64,000 nucleotides of DNA, taken from the NCBI RefSeq assembly GCF_000812945.1, contig NZ_JSYM01000001.1, positions 744,001-808,000 on the forward strand, written 5' to 3'. This stretch comes from Flavobacterium sp. AED (lineage in GTDB: Bacteria > Bacteroidota > Bacteroidia > Flavobacteriales > Flavobacteriaceae). The position numbers and the translations under genes were made by a program. The notes below the pieces were generated by a model. It was not told where the DNA came from. It did no database searches and saw only the letters and a program-made list of their open reading frames with translations. Below, piece by piece: positions 9,541 through 18,128 of this stretch (position 1 is the first letter of the stretch; each line of letters starts with the position of its first letter).

Positions 9541-10809
9541 ATGGAAAAACGTGTCGTAATTACAGGACTTGGTGTTGTTGCTCCAAATGGAGTAGGACTT
9601 GACGCTTTTACTCATGCCATAAAAAATGGAATTTCGGGAATTAAACATGATTCTGAATTAGAAAGACTGCAGTTTTCTTGTCAGATTGCTGGAAAACCTG
9701 AAATTTCCACTGAATTAGCATTGCAGTATTTTTCGGAATTAGAGTTAAGAAATTTCAATTCAACGGGAATTTTATATGGTGTAATTGCAGGAATTGATGC
9801 TTGGAAAGATGCGGGTTTATCATTAGAAATTAATGAAGAACCGGATTGGGATAGCGGAACTATTTTTGGAACAGGAACTTCCGGAATTGATAAATTTCGT
9901 GAAAGTATTTATAAAATTGATGATTTTCAAACCCGAAGATTAGGAAGTACAGCTGTGGCACAAACGATGAATAGCGGTGTGAGTGCTTATTTAGGAGGAA
10001 AATTAGGATTAGGAAATCAAGTCACTACCAATTCTTCGGCATGTACAACAGGAACCGAAAGTATTCTTATGGCCTATGAGCGGATAAAATCAGGACAGGC
10101 AAAACGCATTTTAGCAGGAAGTACAAGTGATTCTGGACCCTATATTTGGGGAGGATTTGACGCTATGAAAGTCTGTACATTCAAACATAATAAAAGTCCG
10201 GAACAAGGCTCAAGACCTATGAGTGAGAGTGCTTCTGGATTTGTTCCGGGAAGTGGAGCAGGGGCTTTAGTCTTGGAAGATTTAGAAAGTGCATTGGCTC
10301 GAGGTGCTAAAATCTACGCAGAAATTTTGGGAGGAAATATAAATTCTGGAGGTCAACGCGGATTAGGAAGTATGACTGCTCCAAATCCGAGAGCCGTTCA
10401 AAAATGTATTAAAAAGGCTATTGAAAGTGCTGGAATTTCAGCTAATGACATTGACGCTATAAACGGTCATTTGACAGCCACATCCAAAGATAGTTTAGAG
10501 ATTCAGAATTGGAGTGAAGCTTTGGACAGAAAAGGAAAAGATTTCCCCTATATAAACTCCTTGAAATCAATGGTAGGACATTGTTTGTCAGCAGCGGGAA
10601 GTATAGAAAGTGTTGCCTCAGTATTGCAATTAAAAGAAGGATTTGTTTTTCCCAATATCAATTGTGAAGATTTGAATTCCGAAATTACGTCACTAATTGA
10701 CGAATCAAGAATTCCGATACGATTGATTGAAAAAGAGATAAATATTATTGCCAAAGCCAGTTTTGGTTTTGGAGATGTGAACGGTTGTGTAATTTTTAAA
10801 AGATATTAA
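9541..10809 (+). CDS. Beta-ketoacyl-ACP synthase, FabF/KAS II family
   Basis: Ketosynthase of 422 residues carrying the full Cys-His-His set: Cys168 in NSSACTTGTES, His310 in INGHLTATSKDS and His347 in KSMVGHCLSAAG, with the supporting Lys342. It is therefore expected to be an active condensing enzyme rather than a chain-length factor. The His310 block reads GHLTAT where FabF usually has AHGTST, so the substrate range may differ from primary-metabolism FabF. It sits between the dehydratase and the ACP in an operon with a phosphopantetheinyl transferase. It probably elongates a specialised acyl chain that is handed to the type III synthase. Confidence 0.9.
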   Translation: MEKRVVITGLGVVAPNGVGLDAFTHAIKNGISGIKHDSELERLQFSCQIAGKPEISTELALQYFSELELRNFNSTGILYGVIAGIDAWKDAGLSLEINEEPDWDSGTIFGTGTSGIDKFRESIYKIDDFQTRRLGSTAVAQTMNSGVSAYLGGKLGLGNQVTTNSSACTTGTESILMAYERIKSGQAKRILAGSTSDSGPYIWGGFDAMKVCTFKHNKSPEQGSRPMSESASGFVPGSGAGALVLEDLESALARGAKIYAEILGGNINSGGQRGLGSMTAPNPRAVQKCIKKAIESAGISANDIDAINGHLTATSKDSLEIQNWSEALDRKGKDFPYINSLKSMVGHCLSAAGSIESVASVLQLKEGFVFPNINCEDLNSEITSLIDESRIPIRLIEKEINIIAKASFGFGDVNGCVIFKRY

Positions 10810-10810
10810 T

Positions 10811-10845
10811 CCCATCCCCAGCCCTTCCCAAAGGGAAGGGAGCCG
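10811..10845. repeat. GC-rich hairpin repeat between ketosynthase and ACP genes
   Basis: Perfect 8-bp inverted repeat CCCTTCCC (10822-10829) / GGGAAGGG (10833-10840) with an AAA loop, framed by CCATCCCCAG and AGCC. The GC content is far above its surroundings. No T-run follows, so it does not look like a terminator. It resembles the short C-rich/G-rich hairpins scattered between genes in Bacteroidetes genomes. Confidence 0.55.
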
Positions 10846-10915
10846 AAACCGAAAATATAAGTGTTAATTTTATAAAACCTATTTAGAAATTACCCTAATT
10901 AAAAATAAACAAACT

Positions 10916-11170
10916 ATGGATAAACAAGAAATAATTGAGAAATTAAAAAATATTATTAAGCCTTATGTTCAAAATCAAGAGGCTTTTGATAATCTTACGG
11001 AGAACACAGATTTTATTAACGATTTAAAAATCAATTCCGCTAATTTAGTTGACGTGATTTTAGATATTGAAGAAGAATTTAATCTTATAATTGATAATGA
11101 ATCCATGGAAAAAATGCTTGATTTAAAAGCAGCTATGACGATAATTGAAACTAAACTAGCTGAAAAGTGA
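10916..11170 (+). CDS. Acyl carrier protein with atypical attachment motif
   Basis: ACP-sized acidic protein of 84 residues with the expected four-helix pattern. The phosphopantetheine serine is most likely Ser41 in LKINSANLVDVILDIEEEF. The usual Asp-Ser-Leu is Asn-Ser-Ala here, so it differs from a housekeeping AcpP. Its stop codon overlaps the GTG start of the phosphopantetheinyl transferase gene, a strong hint that the two proteins work as a pair. It probably carries the acyl intermediates of the neighbouring ketosynthase and dehydratase. Confidence 0.85.
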   Translation: MDKQEIIEKLKNIIKPYVQNQEAFDNLTENTDFINDLKINSANLVDVILDIEEEFNLIIDNESMEKMLDLKAAMTIIETKLAEK

Positions 11171-11658
11171 TTGGCAATGATATTGTAGATTTGGCTTTAG
11201 CACGAAAAGAAAGCAACTGGAAACGGAAAGGCTTTTTAGATAAAATCTTCACTCAAAATGAGCAATTATTAATTTCGAATGCTATAAATCCTGAAGTACT
11301 GGTTTGGAATTTATGGTCAAGAAAGGAAGCGGCTTACAAAATCTACAATAGAGAATCAGGAATCCGAGCATATTTACCTTTACAATTAGAGTGTCATTAT
11401 GAGAATGAAACTTTGGGGACAGTTACTTGTAATGGAAATACGTATTTCACACAAACAATTATTTCAGAGGAATTTATTCACTCTATTGCAGTTGCAAAAA
11501 AAGAATATTTTAATGCAATTAAGGCTTTAAATTTGGAAGTTGAAATCAGTAAAATAAATGGAATTCCTTTTATAATTGATAGTCAAACCCAAAAAGCCAA
11601 TCCAGTTTCGATTAGTCATCATGGGCGTTTTTGGAAAGGTATAAAGTTGTTCTGCTAA
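11167..11658 (+). CDS. 4'-phosphopantetheinyl transferase superfamily protein
   Basis: Transfers the phosphopantetheine arm of CoA to an ACP serine. The 163-residue protein opens with MIGNDIVDLALARKES (metal-binding Asp5 and Asp8) and carries the W-x-x-K-E-A-x-x-K signature as WSRKEAAYK at residues 50-58; both are diagnostic. Translation starts at a GTG that overlaps the ACP stop codon, which fixes the start. It is the last gene of the polyketide operon and its natural target is likely the ACP just upstream. The gene converges on the minus-strand exonuclease-like gene 42 bases away. Confidence 0.92.
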   Translation: MIGNDIVDLALARKESNWKRKGFLDKIFTQNEQLLISNAINPEVLVWNLWSRKEAAYKIYNRESGIRAYLPLQLECHYENETLGTVTCNGNTYFTQTIISEEFIHSIAVAKKEYFNAIKALNLEVEISKINGIPFIIDSQTQKANPVSISHHGRFWKGIKLFC

Positions 11659-11700
11659 TTAGATCTTTTAAAGATTTCAATTACTGAATCTGGGAATCAA

Positions 11701-12297
11701 TTACTTTATCCCCAATCTAGATTTTAATTTTAAAAAAAGTAAAGCAATTTTGTATGCATCCTCAGAAGATGAATTTCTGTCACTTTTTGGAATTTTATAA
11801 ATATCACATAATTCGTCCAGAGAAAATTGTCGATCATTAATATCTTGAAGTTTTCGATACATTACATCAACATCTAAAGCTTCATTTTTTAATCGGCTGC
11901 AATCTAATCTTTCAAGGGCTGCGTTAATCATTTCTACATCAAAATCGATATGATGTCCCACTAAAACAGCGTTTCCTATAAAATCTATTAAAGACTGTAT
12001 AGCTTCAGATTCTCCAAGCTTTTTCATTTTACTTTCAACTATAAATTCATTTGAAAGTCCGTTATCGTGCAAAAATTTATATTGCAATAAAACAGTTTCA
12101 AAACTATCTCCAATAATGATACTATTATTGACTACCGCAAAAGAACCAATTGACAATATAACATCTTTAACGGGGTTTAAGCCTGATGTTTCAGTTGATA
12201 AAATAACAAAACGGTTCGATTTTTTTTCAAATTTTGAAACATACGTTTTCCAAAATTCAGGGTGTTCTTTATTAATATTTTTAAGCCAGTCTAGCAT
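11701..12297 (-). CDS. DnaQ-fold 3'-5' exonuclease-like protein with missing catalytic residues
   Basis: Protein of 198 residues with the RNase T/DnaQ exonuclease fold. Motif I reads ILSTETSGLNP at residues 32-42, where active enzymes have DxE: the first aspartate is replaced by Ser34 (codon TCA read on the minus strand). Motif II (VGHHIDFDVEM) keeps its aspartate. In motif III (NSSSEDA) the usual histidine five residues before the aspartate is Asn. Two of the core catalytic positions are therefore altered, and it may bind rather than cut nucleic acid. It starts 2 bases after the upstream DUF294 gene, so they are cotranscribed. The pairing of a PolC/DnaQ-like protein with a cNMP/CBS/DUF294 protein occurs in many bacteria. 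Confidence 0.8.
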   Translation of the reverse strand: MLDWLKNINKEHPEFWKTYVSKFEKKSNRFVILSTETSGLNPVKDVILSIGSFAVVNNSIIIGDSFETVLLQYKFLHDNGLSNEFIVESKMKKLGESEAIQSLIDFIGNAVLVGHHIDFDVEMINAALERLDCSRLKNEALDVDVMYRKLQDINDRQFSLDELCDIYKIPKSDRNSSSEDAYKIALLFLKLKSRLGIK

Positions 12298-12299
12298 AG

Positions 12300-14216
12300 T
12301 TATGAAAATTGTGTAAGTTGAAATTTACTTTTAATTAACTCTTCCAATTCTTTCATTGGAGCAAAAGCATTTTTCAATTTCTCTTTATCAATTTTTGATA
12401 ATTCGTTCAAATTTATAAACTGACCCGAATTGTCATTTTTTAAACCCTCTAATGCTCTGAATTTTGATAATGTCAAAAAGGCTTCTGCACAATTAAGATA
12501 AATCTCTGCATTTTTGGCATCAGTAATCGCTAATTGTTTGAATCGTAAGTAGGTATTGTTAATTCCTTTTACATTGAAGTTTAGAATAAACAAACGGGCT
12601 CCATCTATCAGTGGCATTAATGCACGCGTCTTTATATCAAATTTATCTTTATTAGGACCTTCCTCTTCAACTATGAATTTTTTGAAAAAACTTAAAGGAG
12701 AATTTTTCTTTAGCGCATCATTTCCTAAGAAATCAAAAAACAGTGTGTTGTTTTGTGCATTTTTGAAAACAATATTACCAATAGCTTCTTCGATTTTTTG
12801 TTCTCCAAAAGCAATTTCATAATCAAAAAATATACTGCTTAAATCATTACTGTTTTCACCTGGAGTATTCATCCAGCTGTTGTATTGTTTTGTCCAGTCA
12901 GTCAGGGATTTACACCAAAGCATATTGCTTCCCATGTGTCCATTAGGACATAATTCATAACCTACTTTTTCCAGAGTTGCGGTTGTTTTTTTTCCTAATT
13001 TAAGAAAATAATCTTTCACATCTCTATATTTATCCGGCGTGACATCTTCAAAAATTAAAATACTATCCTGATCTGTTAATAATAGTTGTTCTTTTCGTCC
13101 CTGACTACCAATACTTAACCAAGCAAAACGAGCAGGAGGGGAGCCTAAATCTAAAATAGATAATTCGACAGAACGTTTAATTATTGCCATATTAATTTCG
13201 CTGGCAATATTATTTACATGAGAAAGAGGAATATTTTTATGAATTGAATTTTGAATAAGATCTGAAAGGCGCTCCCGTATTTGTTTTAAATCTTTGGGAG
13301 CCTGAGAACGTTTTATTTCTTTTATTAATACACCGGGATTACTGGCTTGTGCAACAATTAAATCTCTTTCGGAAATAATCCCTTTTATTGAAGACTGATT
13401 AGTCCCGTCTTGTGTAACGCATAAATGAGTGACATTGTGCTTTAACATCAGTAATTGTGCTTCTGCAAGAGAAACATTTTCTAAAACTGTTATGACAGGG
13501 GAAGACATTATTTTATCTACTGAAATTGTTATTGGAAATCGACCAGTAGCAATTTTTGAACGCATATCAGTATCAGTAACAATACCAACAGGAATTGTGT
13601 TATCGCATACAATAATATTGTTCATTAAGGTTTCAGTCATGAGTTGTGCAACATCCTGAACAATAGTGTTTTTTGTTGTAATTAAAGGGGAATTGTTATA
13701 CGATAAAGACTGAAAGTATTGCATTTCTGATTGCTGATCTGAATAGAAAACATTGTCAGAAATAAGTTTTCCGTTTAGATTTTCTTTGTCTTTTGGATTT
13801 CGTGTATTAGTAGCAAAACTCTCTAATAAAAAGTTCAAAACTTCAGAATTATTAGCGACAAAAGGACGGAAAGTAGCTATAGGTATGGCGTAAATAATAC
13901 TTTCTTCTCTGGCTTTAGCAGTCATCATATAGTTGTTTTTGGCAAAAAACGGACGTAAACCAAAAATATCTCCTTCATGACATTTGTTTAATAATGTTTC
14001 TTCAGCATCAGCTATAACTGATAAATTGATAACTCCCGAAGCTACAACGTAAAAGCTATCGTGTAAAACATCATTAATTTGAAACAATACTTTATGTTTT
14101 TCTAAATTTACCACGCGAATACTTGTAGCAATTTCAGATAATTCTTGAAAAGTCAAGTGATTAAATGGTGGATATTCCTTTAAAAAATCAGCAATGTGCT
14201 CAGCAATTGTATTCAT
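12300..14216 (-). CDS. Signal-transduction protein: cNMP-binding, two CBS, DUF294 nucleotidyltransferase
   Basis: Multidomain cytoplasmic sensor of 638 residues. In order it has a cyclic-nucleotide-binding-like domain (about 10-130), two CBS domains (about 170-300), a DUF294 putative nucleotidyltransferase (about 320-480) with GSQGRKEQLLLTDQDS near 370, and a DUF294 C-terminal helical domain. The G-S plus D-x-D type arrangement suggests a working nucleotidyltransferase fold, related to the GlnD N-terminal domain. I chose the ATG at 14216 because the extra four upstream codons begin with TTG. It is the first gene of a two-gene operon with the exonuclease-like protein. In other bacteria such pairs accompany acetate transport and acs genes, and acs lies 6.3 kb away here. 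Confidence 0.87.
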   Translation of the reverse strand: MNTIAEHIADFLKEYPPFNHLTFQELSEIATSIRVVNLEKHKVLFQINDVLHDSFYVVASGVINLSVIADAEETLLNKCHEGDIFGLRPFFAKNNYMMTAKAREESIIYAIPIATFRPFVANNSEVLNFLLESFATNTRNPKDKENLNGKLISDNVFYSDQQSEMQYFQSLSYNNSPLITTKNTIVQDVAQLMTETLMNNIIVCDNTIPVGIVTDTDMRSKIATGRFPITISVDKIMSSPVITVLENVSLAEAQLLMLKHNVTHLCVTQDGTNQSSIKGIISERDLIVAQASNPGVLIKEIKRSQAPKDLKQIRERLSDLIQNSIHKNIPLSHVNNIASEINMAIIKRSVELSILDLGSPPARFAWLSIGSQGRKEQLLLTDQDSILIFEDVTPDKYRDVKDYFLKLGKKTTATLEKVGYELCPNGHMGSNMLWCKSLTDWTKQYNSWMNTPGENSNDLSSIFFDYEIAFGEQKIEEAIGNIVFKNAQNNTLFFDFLGNDALKKNSPLSFFKKFIVEEEGPNKDKFDIKTRALMPLIDGARLFILNFNVKGINNTYLRFKQLAITDAKNAEIYLNCAEAFLTLSKFRALEGLKNDNSGQFINLNELSKIDKEKLKNAFAPMKELEELIKSKFQLTQFS

Positions 14217-14368
14217 ATTTTTTGGCAAATAAATAAAGTATTGTTTGTAAAAATAATAAATTAAACAATTATAATACTGTCAATGATGTAGTAAAACAAA
14301 TAAATTATACAATCCTTATTTTTTTCTTAAAATTAGTAAGAATTTATATAAATTAAATAAAGTTATTT

Positions 14369-14376
14369 TAAGTTTG
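14369..14376 (+). promoter_or_regulatory. Candidate -7 element (TAnnTTTG) for the DUF2911 gene
   Basis: TAAGTTTG matches the Bacteroidetes -7 consensus and lies 26 bases upstream of the ATG at 14403. No good TTG -33 box was seen at the expected distance. Confidence 0.45.
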
Positions 14377-14402
14377 TAATCATAACTAAAACATTTTAAA
14401 TC

Positions 14403-14900
14403 ATGAGATTACTTAAAAAAATACCCTTTTTAGCCTTTGCATTATTGTTTGTTAATTTTTTAAATGCTCAAGAGAAAGCAAGCCCGGCGGCTGTTGCAAC
14501 AGGGAAAATTAATGGTGCTACAATTAGTATAAATTATAGCAGTCCTTCAGTTAAGGGAAGACAAATTTGGGGTGGATTAGTGCCATTTAATGAGGTTTGG
14601 CGTGCTGGAGCAAATGAAGCAACCACTTTTGAAACTGATAAAGAACTTACTATTGAAGGATCAAAATTACCTGCAGGGAAATATTCTTTTTTTGTTATAC
14701 CAAATGAAAAAGAATGTGTTATCATTTTTAATAAAGAAGCTAAACAATGGGGAGCTTATAAAGATAAAGAAGATCAACTAAGAGTTACAGTAAAACAAAA
14801 AGTTGCAAATGCAACAGCTGAGAAATTAGTTTACACAATAAATAAAGATAACATTGTTTTAAGCTGGGAAAATTGGAACATACCATTTTCAGTTAAATAA
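14403..14900 (+). CDS. Secreted DUF2911 protein
   Basis: Protein of 165 residues with a clear Sec signal peptide (about residues 1-22, ending LNAQ). The rest is a single DUF2911 domain, recognised from the [19 protein letters not shown] segment and the [13 protein letters not shown] block. The family is common in Bacteroidetes and its function is unknown; a beta-sandwich envelope protein is likely. It stands alone, with a TAnnTTTG element upstream and a terminator 21 bases after the stop. Confidence 0.85.
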   Translation: MRLLKKIPFLAFALLFVNFLNAQEKASPAAVATGKINGATISINYSSPSVKGRQIWGGLVPFNEVWRAGANEATTFETDKELTIEGSKLPAGKYSFFVIPNEKECVIIFNKEAKQWGAYKDKEDQLRVTVKQKVANATAEKLVYTINKDNIVLSWENWNIPFSVK

Positions 14901-14921
14901 TTTGTTCTAAAGTATTATAAT

Positions 14922-14955
14922 AAAAAAAGCATTACTGAAAGTTAATGCTTTTTTT
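14922..14955 (+). terminator. Terminator of the DUF2911 gene
   Basis: Perfect stem AAAAAAAGCATTA / TAATGCTTTTTTT with an 8-base loop and a terminal T-run. Confidence 0.9.
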
Positions 14956-15110
14956 ATTTAATAGCAATTGTTAGCTTTAGATGCTTTATTAAAATTCTAT
15001 TTTACATAATATAAATTATAATGCAATTTTGTGGGTATAATCTTAACCTATAAAAATGTCACTAAAAAGAAGTTCTTTAGAAAAATTTATTACTTGTGGT
15101 ACTTGAAAAA

Positions 15111-15143
15111 TTGTGAATAAGTTAAATTTTGGCATTATCTTTG
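15111..15143 (+). promoter_or_regulatory. Candidate Bacteroidetes promoter (TTG ... TATCTTTG)
   Basis: TTG at 15111-15113 and TATCTTTG at 15136-15143 with 22 bases between them fit the TTG/TAnnTTTG consensus. The ATG at 15183 is 39 bases downstream. The gap from 14956 to here shows nothing else. Confidence 0.55.
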
Positions 15144-15182
15144 AAATAATTTTATAAATATTTAACCTACAAAAAAATCATT

Positions 15183-15623
15183 ATGAAAAAAATTACCTTG
15201 TTACTTATTATGCTTACCGCTTTTTGTTATGCTCAAGATAAACCAGATGGAACTACTTTAGAGGAATATAATTATATGACTAAAGGTTATAAAATTCAAA
15301 TATCTTCTGGTCTTGATGTAAAAAGAGGCTATCGCATTGATGACGTTACAAGCTATCCTACTCCCTTATATGATTTTAAATTCAAATCTTTAGTTCGTGA
15401 GAAAGATGGTGTTTCTGCTGGTTTAATTCTTATAGCAACTTCTAAAATGTGGAGTAATGTTTATTATTTGGCTATTCCTATTAATAATGCTGATTTAATG
15501 AAGTCCTTTAATAAAGATGTTGACCTATGGGATGAATCAATGACTACAGCATACTCTGAGGCTTCGACTTTTTTAATGTCTGAGCTTTTTAGGATTTATT
15601 CGACACCCAAATCCGTAAAATAA
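15183..15623 (+). CDS. Hypothetical secreted protein
   Basis: I do not recognise this 146-residue protein. It begins with a typical Sec signal peptide (residues 1-17, cleavage after CYA). The mature part is 128 residues with mixed charge, no cysteine and no obvious repeats, ending in a predicted amphipathic stretch (STFLMSELFRIY). It is a one-gene unit with its own promoter element and a bidirectional terminator. It is probably periplasmic or surface-associated; nothing in the neighbourhood suggests a role. Confidence 0.75.
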   Translation: MKKITLLLIMLTAFCYAQDKPDGTTLEEYNYMTKGYKIQISSGLDVKRGYRIDDVTSYPTPLYDFKFKSLVREKDGVSAGLILIATSKMWSNVYYLAIPINNADLMKSFNKDVDLWDESMTTAYSEASTFLMSELFRIYSTPKSVK

Positions 15624-15690
15624 AAGCTAATAAATAATTATTATAATTTTTCGAATAAATTTAAGTGCTTTGTCTACAGTTTTTAATTTT

Positions 15691-15729
15691 AAAAGAAACG
15701 AACAATATCATTAACTGTTCGTTTCTTTT
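15691..15729. terminator. Bidirectional terminator
   Basis: Perfect 14-bp stem AAAAGAAACGAACA (15691-15704) / TGTTCGTTTCTTTT (15716-15729) between convergent genes. A- and T-rich flanks allow it to serve both strands. Confidence 0.9.
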
Positions 15730-15746
15730 ATAATGAAAAATTCTAA

Positions 15747-17111
15747 TTAAACTACTGCGTCTACAATTACGTTAGCCTTTTCAATTACACTCTTTTTAGA
15801 TGATTTATAAGTGCTATAACCATATAAAGTAACAACAGCCAAACAGATTAAAGGTAAAATAAACGAAAAATTTACTTCAGGAATAAATCCAAAAATTTTC
15901 AAATCTGAAAACCCAGGTCCTCCCCAATCTAATATACTTGCTTGCAATAATGGCATTAATGCTCCACCTACAATTGCCATAACCAAACCTGAAGATCCAA
16001 TTTTAGCTTCATCTCCCATATCTTTTAAAGCAATCCCATAGATTGTAGGAAACATAATTGACATGAAAATTGATACTGAAATTAATGAAATCAATCCAGG
16101 TATTCCTTGTAATAGTATTGCTCCAGATACACAAATCATTCCTCCAACACCAAAATATATTAGCATTTTTGAAGGATTTATATTTTTCATCATAGCTGTA
16201 CCTATCCATCTTCCTGATAAAAATAATAACATTGCTCCAATATTGTAGTTTGTTGCAGTTATATGTAGTCCAAATGTATGATTGATATTATCAACATATT
16301 GGTACATAAAAGTCCAACATAATATTTGTGCACCTACGTAAAATGCTTGCGCAATTACTCCATTTTTATAATTTTTGTTAGCTAATAATTTTTTGAATGA
16401 TTCAGATATAGACATTTTTTCTTCATGAACCGTTTTTGGCATTTTAGTAAAGATGATAATAATCAAAATGGCTAATACAAAAATTCCTAATCCGATATAA
16501 GGAATGCTAATAATATTTAAATCATGTTCTCTAATAGATGCTAATTCACCTGAAGATAAGGCTTTGAATGTTTCCGGCGTATAACTATTTGATTTTATGC
16601 TTCCAATAACCAATTGCTGTGCCAACACTAATCCTGTTATAGCTCCAATTGGATTGAATGCTTGAGCTAAATTTAAACGTTGTGTTGCCGTTTCGTTGTT
16701 GCCTAAGAATAAAATCAAAGGATTTGATGTTGTCTCCAAAAAGGCCAAACCACAAGTAATTACCCAAAGTGAAACAAGAAAAAAAGTATAATTTTGATAA
16801 TGAGCTGCAGGATAAAACAAAAAGGCTCCAGTTGCATATAAAATAAGGCCTAATATAATTCCTGATTTGTAACTGTATTTTCTAATAAAAAGTGCAGCTG
16901 GAAAAGCCATAAAAAAGTAACCAAAATAGAACGCCATTTGAACAAATGATGCCTGCAAATTGGAGAGTTCAGGCATTACCTTTTTAAAAGTAGATACCAT
17001 CGGAGCTGTTAATTCATTTGCTATTCCCCAAAGGGCAAATAATATGGTTATTATGATAAATTGAAAGACTAATTCTTTGCTGACTATGGGAATTTTTTTG
17101 AATTGATTCAT
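15747..17111 (-). CDS. Sugar MFS transporter, FucP (fucose/glucose/galactose permease) family
   Basis: Inner-membrane permease of 454 residues with about 12 hydrophobic segments. The family marks are the first helix with LFALWGIANELTAPMV, the LETTSNPLILFLG motif in helix 5 and NLAQAFNPIGAITG. FucP relatives import hexoses by proton symport. It is the last gene of a sugar operon: it follows the PfkB kinase by 8 bases, with the epimerase-like gene and the porin further upstream. The substrate is probably the same ketohexose or related sugar that the kinase and epimerase process. A bidirectional terminator lies just past its stop. Confidence 0.9.
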   Translation of the reverse strand: MNQFKKIPIVSKELVFQFIIITILFALWGIANELTAPMVSTFKKVMPELSNLQASFVQMAFYFGYFFMAFPAALFIRKYSYKSGIILGLILYATGAFLFYPAAHYQNYTFFLVSLWVITCGLAFLETTSNPLILFLGNNETATQRLNLAQAFNPIGAITGLVLAQQLVIGSIKSNSYTPETFKALSSGELASIREHDLNIISIPYIGLGIFVLAILIIIIFTKMPKTVHEEKMSISESFKKLLANKNYKNGVIAQAFYVGAQILCWTFMYQYVDNINHTFGLHITATNYNIGAMLLFLSGRWIGTAMMKNINPSKMLIYFGVGGMICVSGAILLQGIPGLISLISVSIFMSIMFPTIYGIALKDMGDEAKIGSSGLVMAIVGGALMPLLQASILDWGGPGFSDLKIFGFIPEVNFSFILPLICLAVVTLYGYSTYKSSKKSVIEKANVIVDAVV

Positions 17112-17119
17112 GGTTAAGT

Positions 17120-18064
17120 TTAATTAATTGTTTGAAATGTGTTTGATTTTTTTACATCAGAATTAGTGTGTTCAAAACCACATAAAAAATCCTCTATTTC
17201 TGATTGCAGAATTACTGGATTGGCACCTTCGTTTTGAGCGACAATAGCGCCTACAGCACTAGCAAAATTAATTGCATATTGAGGGTCTTCTCCATTGAGC
17301 AACATTATGATTAATGAAGCTAAAAAAGAATCTCCAGAACCCACAGTATCGACTACATTTACTTTGAAGCCACAATTATGATAAAAAGTGTCATTACAAT
17401 ATAATACTGCTCCATGAGATCCTAAAGTAACACAGACCGTATCAGTGTTGGTTTCCTTTGCAATAAATTTAATATTTTGCTCTAATGACTTTTTATTTGA
17501 ATTTAAATCCTCGCAAATTTCATTTAACTCATCATCATTAAACTTTATAAAATCAGCTGCATGCAATAAATCCAAAACATTTTTCTTGGTATAATGCGGC
17601 ACTCTTAAATTTACATCAAATATTTTATATTTCGCAACAGCTAAAAGTTGTTCCAGCGTATTTCTGGAAACCGAATCTCTAGAAGATAAACTTCCATAAA
17701 CAAAAAAGTCTGCTGCTTCAACTATTGAAATATTCTCGTTTGAACTTTCAATTTTGTCCCATGCTGATGGATAATTGATATCATACGAAGCATTTCCTTT
17801 TTCATTCAAAATAACGTTGACTAAACCTGTTGGATAAGTATTCTTTACTTGAACGGCATCGGTGTTAATACCCGAAAGACTTAAATAATCTATTAACTCT
17901 TTCCCGTTCGTATCTTTCCCTACTCCACTGATAACGGAAACCTCCCCTCCTAGCGAATTTAGTCTTGAAGCTACATTTAGTGGTGCTCCGCCAATTTTTT
18001 TGTGTTCAAGAAATACATCAAAAAGGATTTCTCCAAAACAAACACCGTTTAATTTTTTTTTCAT
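17120..18064 (-). CDS. PfkB-family sugar kinase, probably fructokinase
   Basis: Ribokinase-fold kinase of 314 residues. It shows the N-terminal sugar-binding IGGAPLNVASRLNSLGG (about residues 24-40) and the ATP/anion-hole motif VDTVGSGDSFLASL (about 242-255) with the catalytic aspartate in GSGD. The family includes fructokinase, ribokinase and ketogluconate kinase. With a tagatose/psicose 3-epimerase-like gene just upstream, fructose is the most likely substrate, an inference. It is cytoplasmic and lies in the middle of the uptake operon, 64 bases after the epimerase gene. Confidence 0.88.
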   Translation of the reverse strand: MKKKLNGVCFGEILFDVFLEHKKIGGAPLNVASRLNSLGGEVSVISGVGKDTNGKELIDYLSLSGINTDAVQVKNTYPTGLVNVILNEKGNASYDINYPSAWDKIESSNENISIVEAADFFVYGSLSSRDSVSRNTLEQLLAVAKYKIFDVNLRVPHYTKKNVLDLLHAADFIKFNDDELNEICEDLNSNKKSLEQNIKFIAKETNTDTVCVTLGSHGAVLYCNDTFYHNCGFKVNVVDTVGSGDSFLASLIIMLLNGEDPQYAINFASAVGAIVAQNEGANPVILQSEIEDFLCGFEHTNSDVKKSNTFQTIN

Positions 18065-18128
18065 TTTTTTTGCGATTTTTTGTGTAAAACAATATATTTA
18101 GGTAATTAATTTGGGTATTATTTAATGA

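Noticed and set aside
6131..11658. Flexirubin or aryl-polyene cluster
   Set aside because: Those clusters have many more genes (several ketosynthases, ammonia-lyase, acyltransferases, exporters) and no type III PKS. Only single KS, ACP and dehydratase genes are present.
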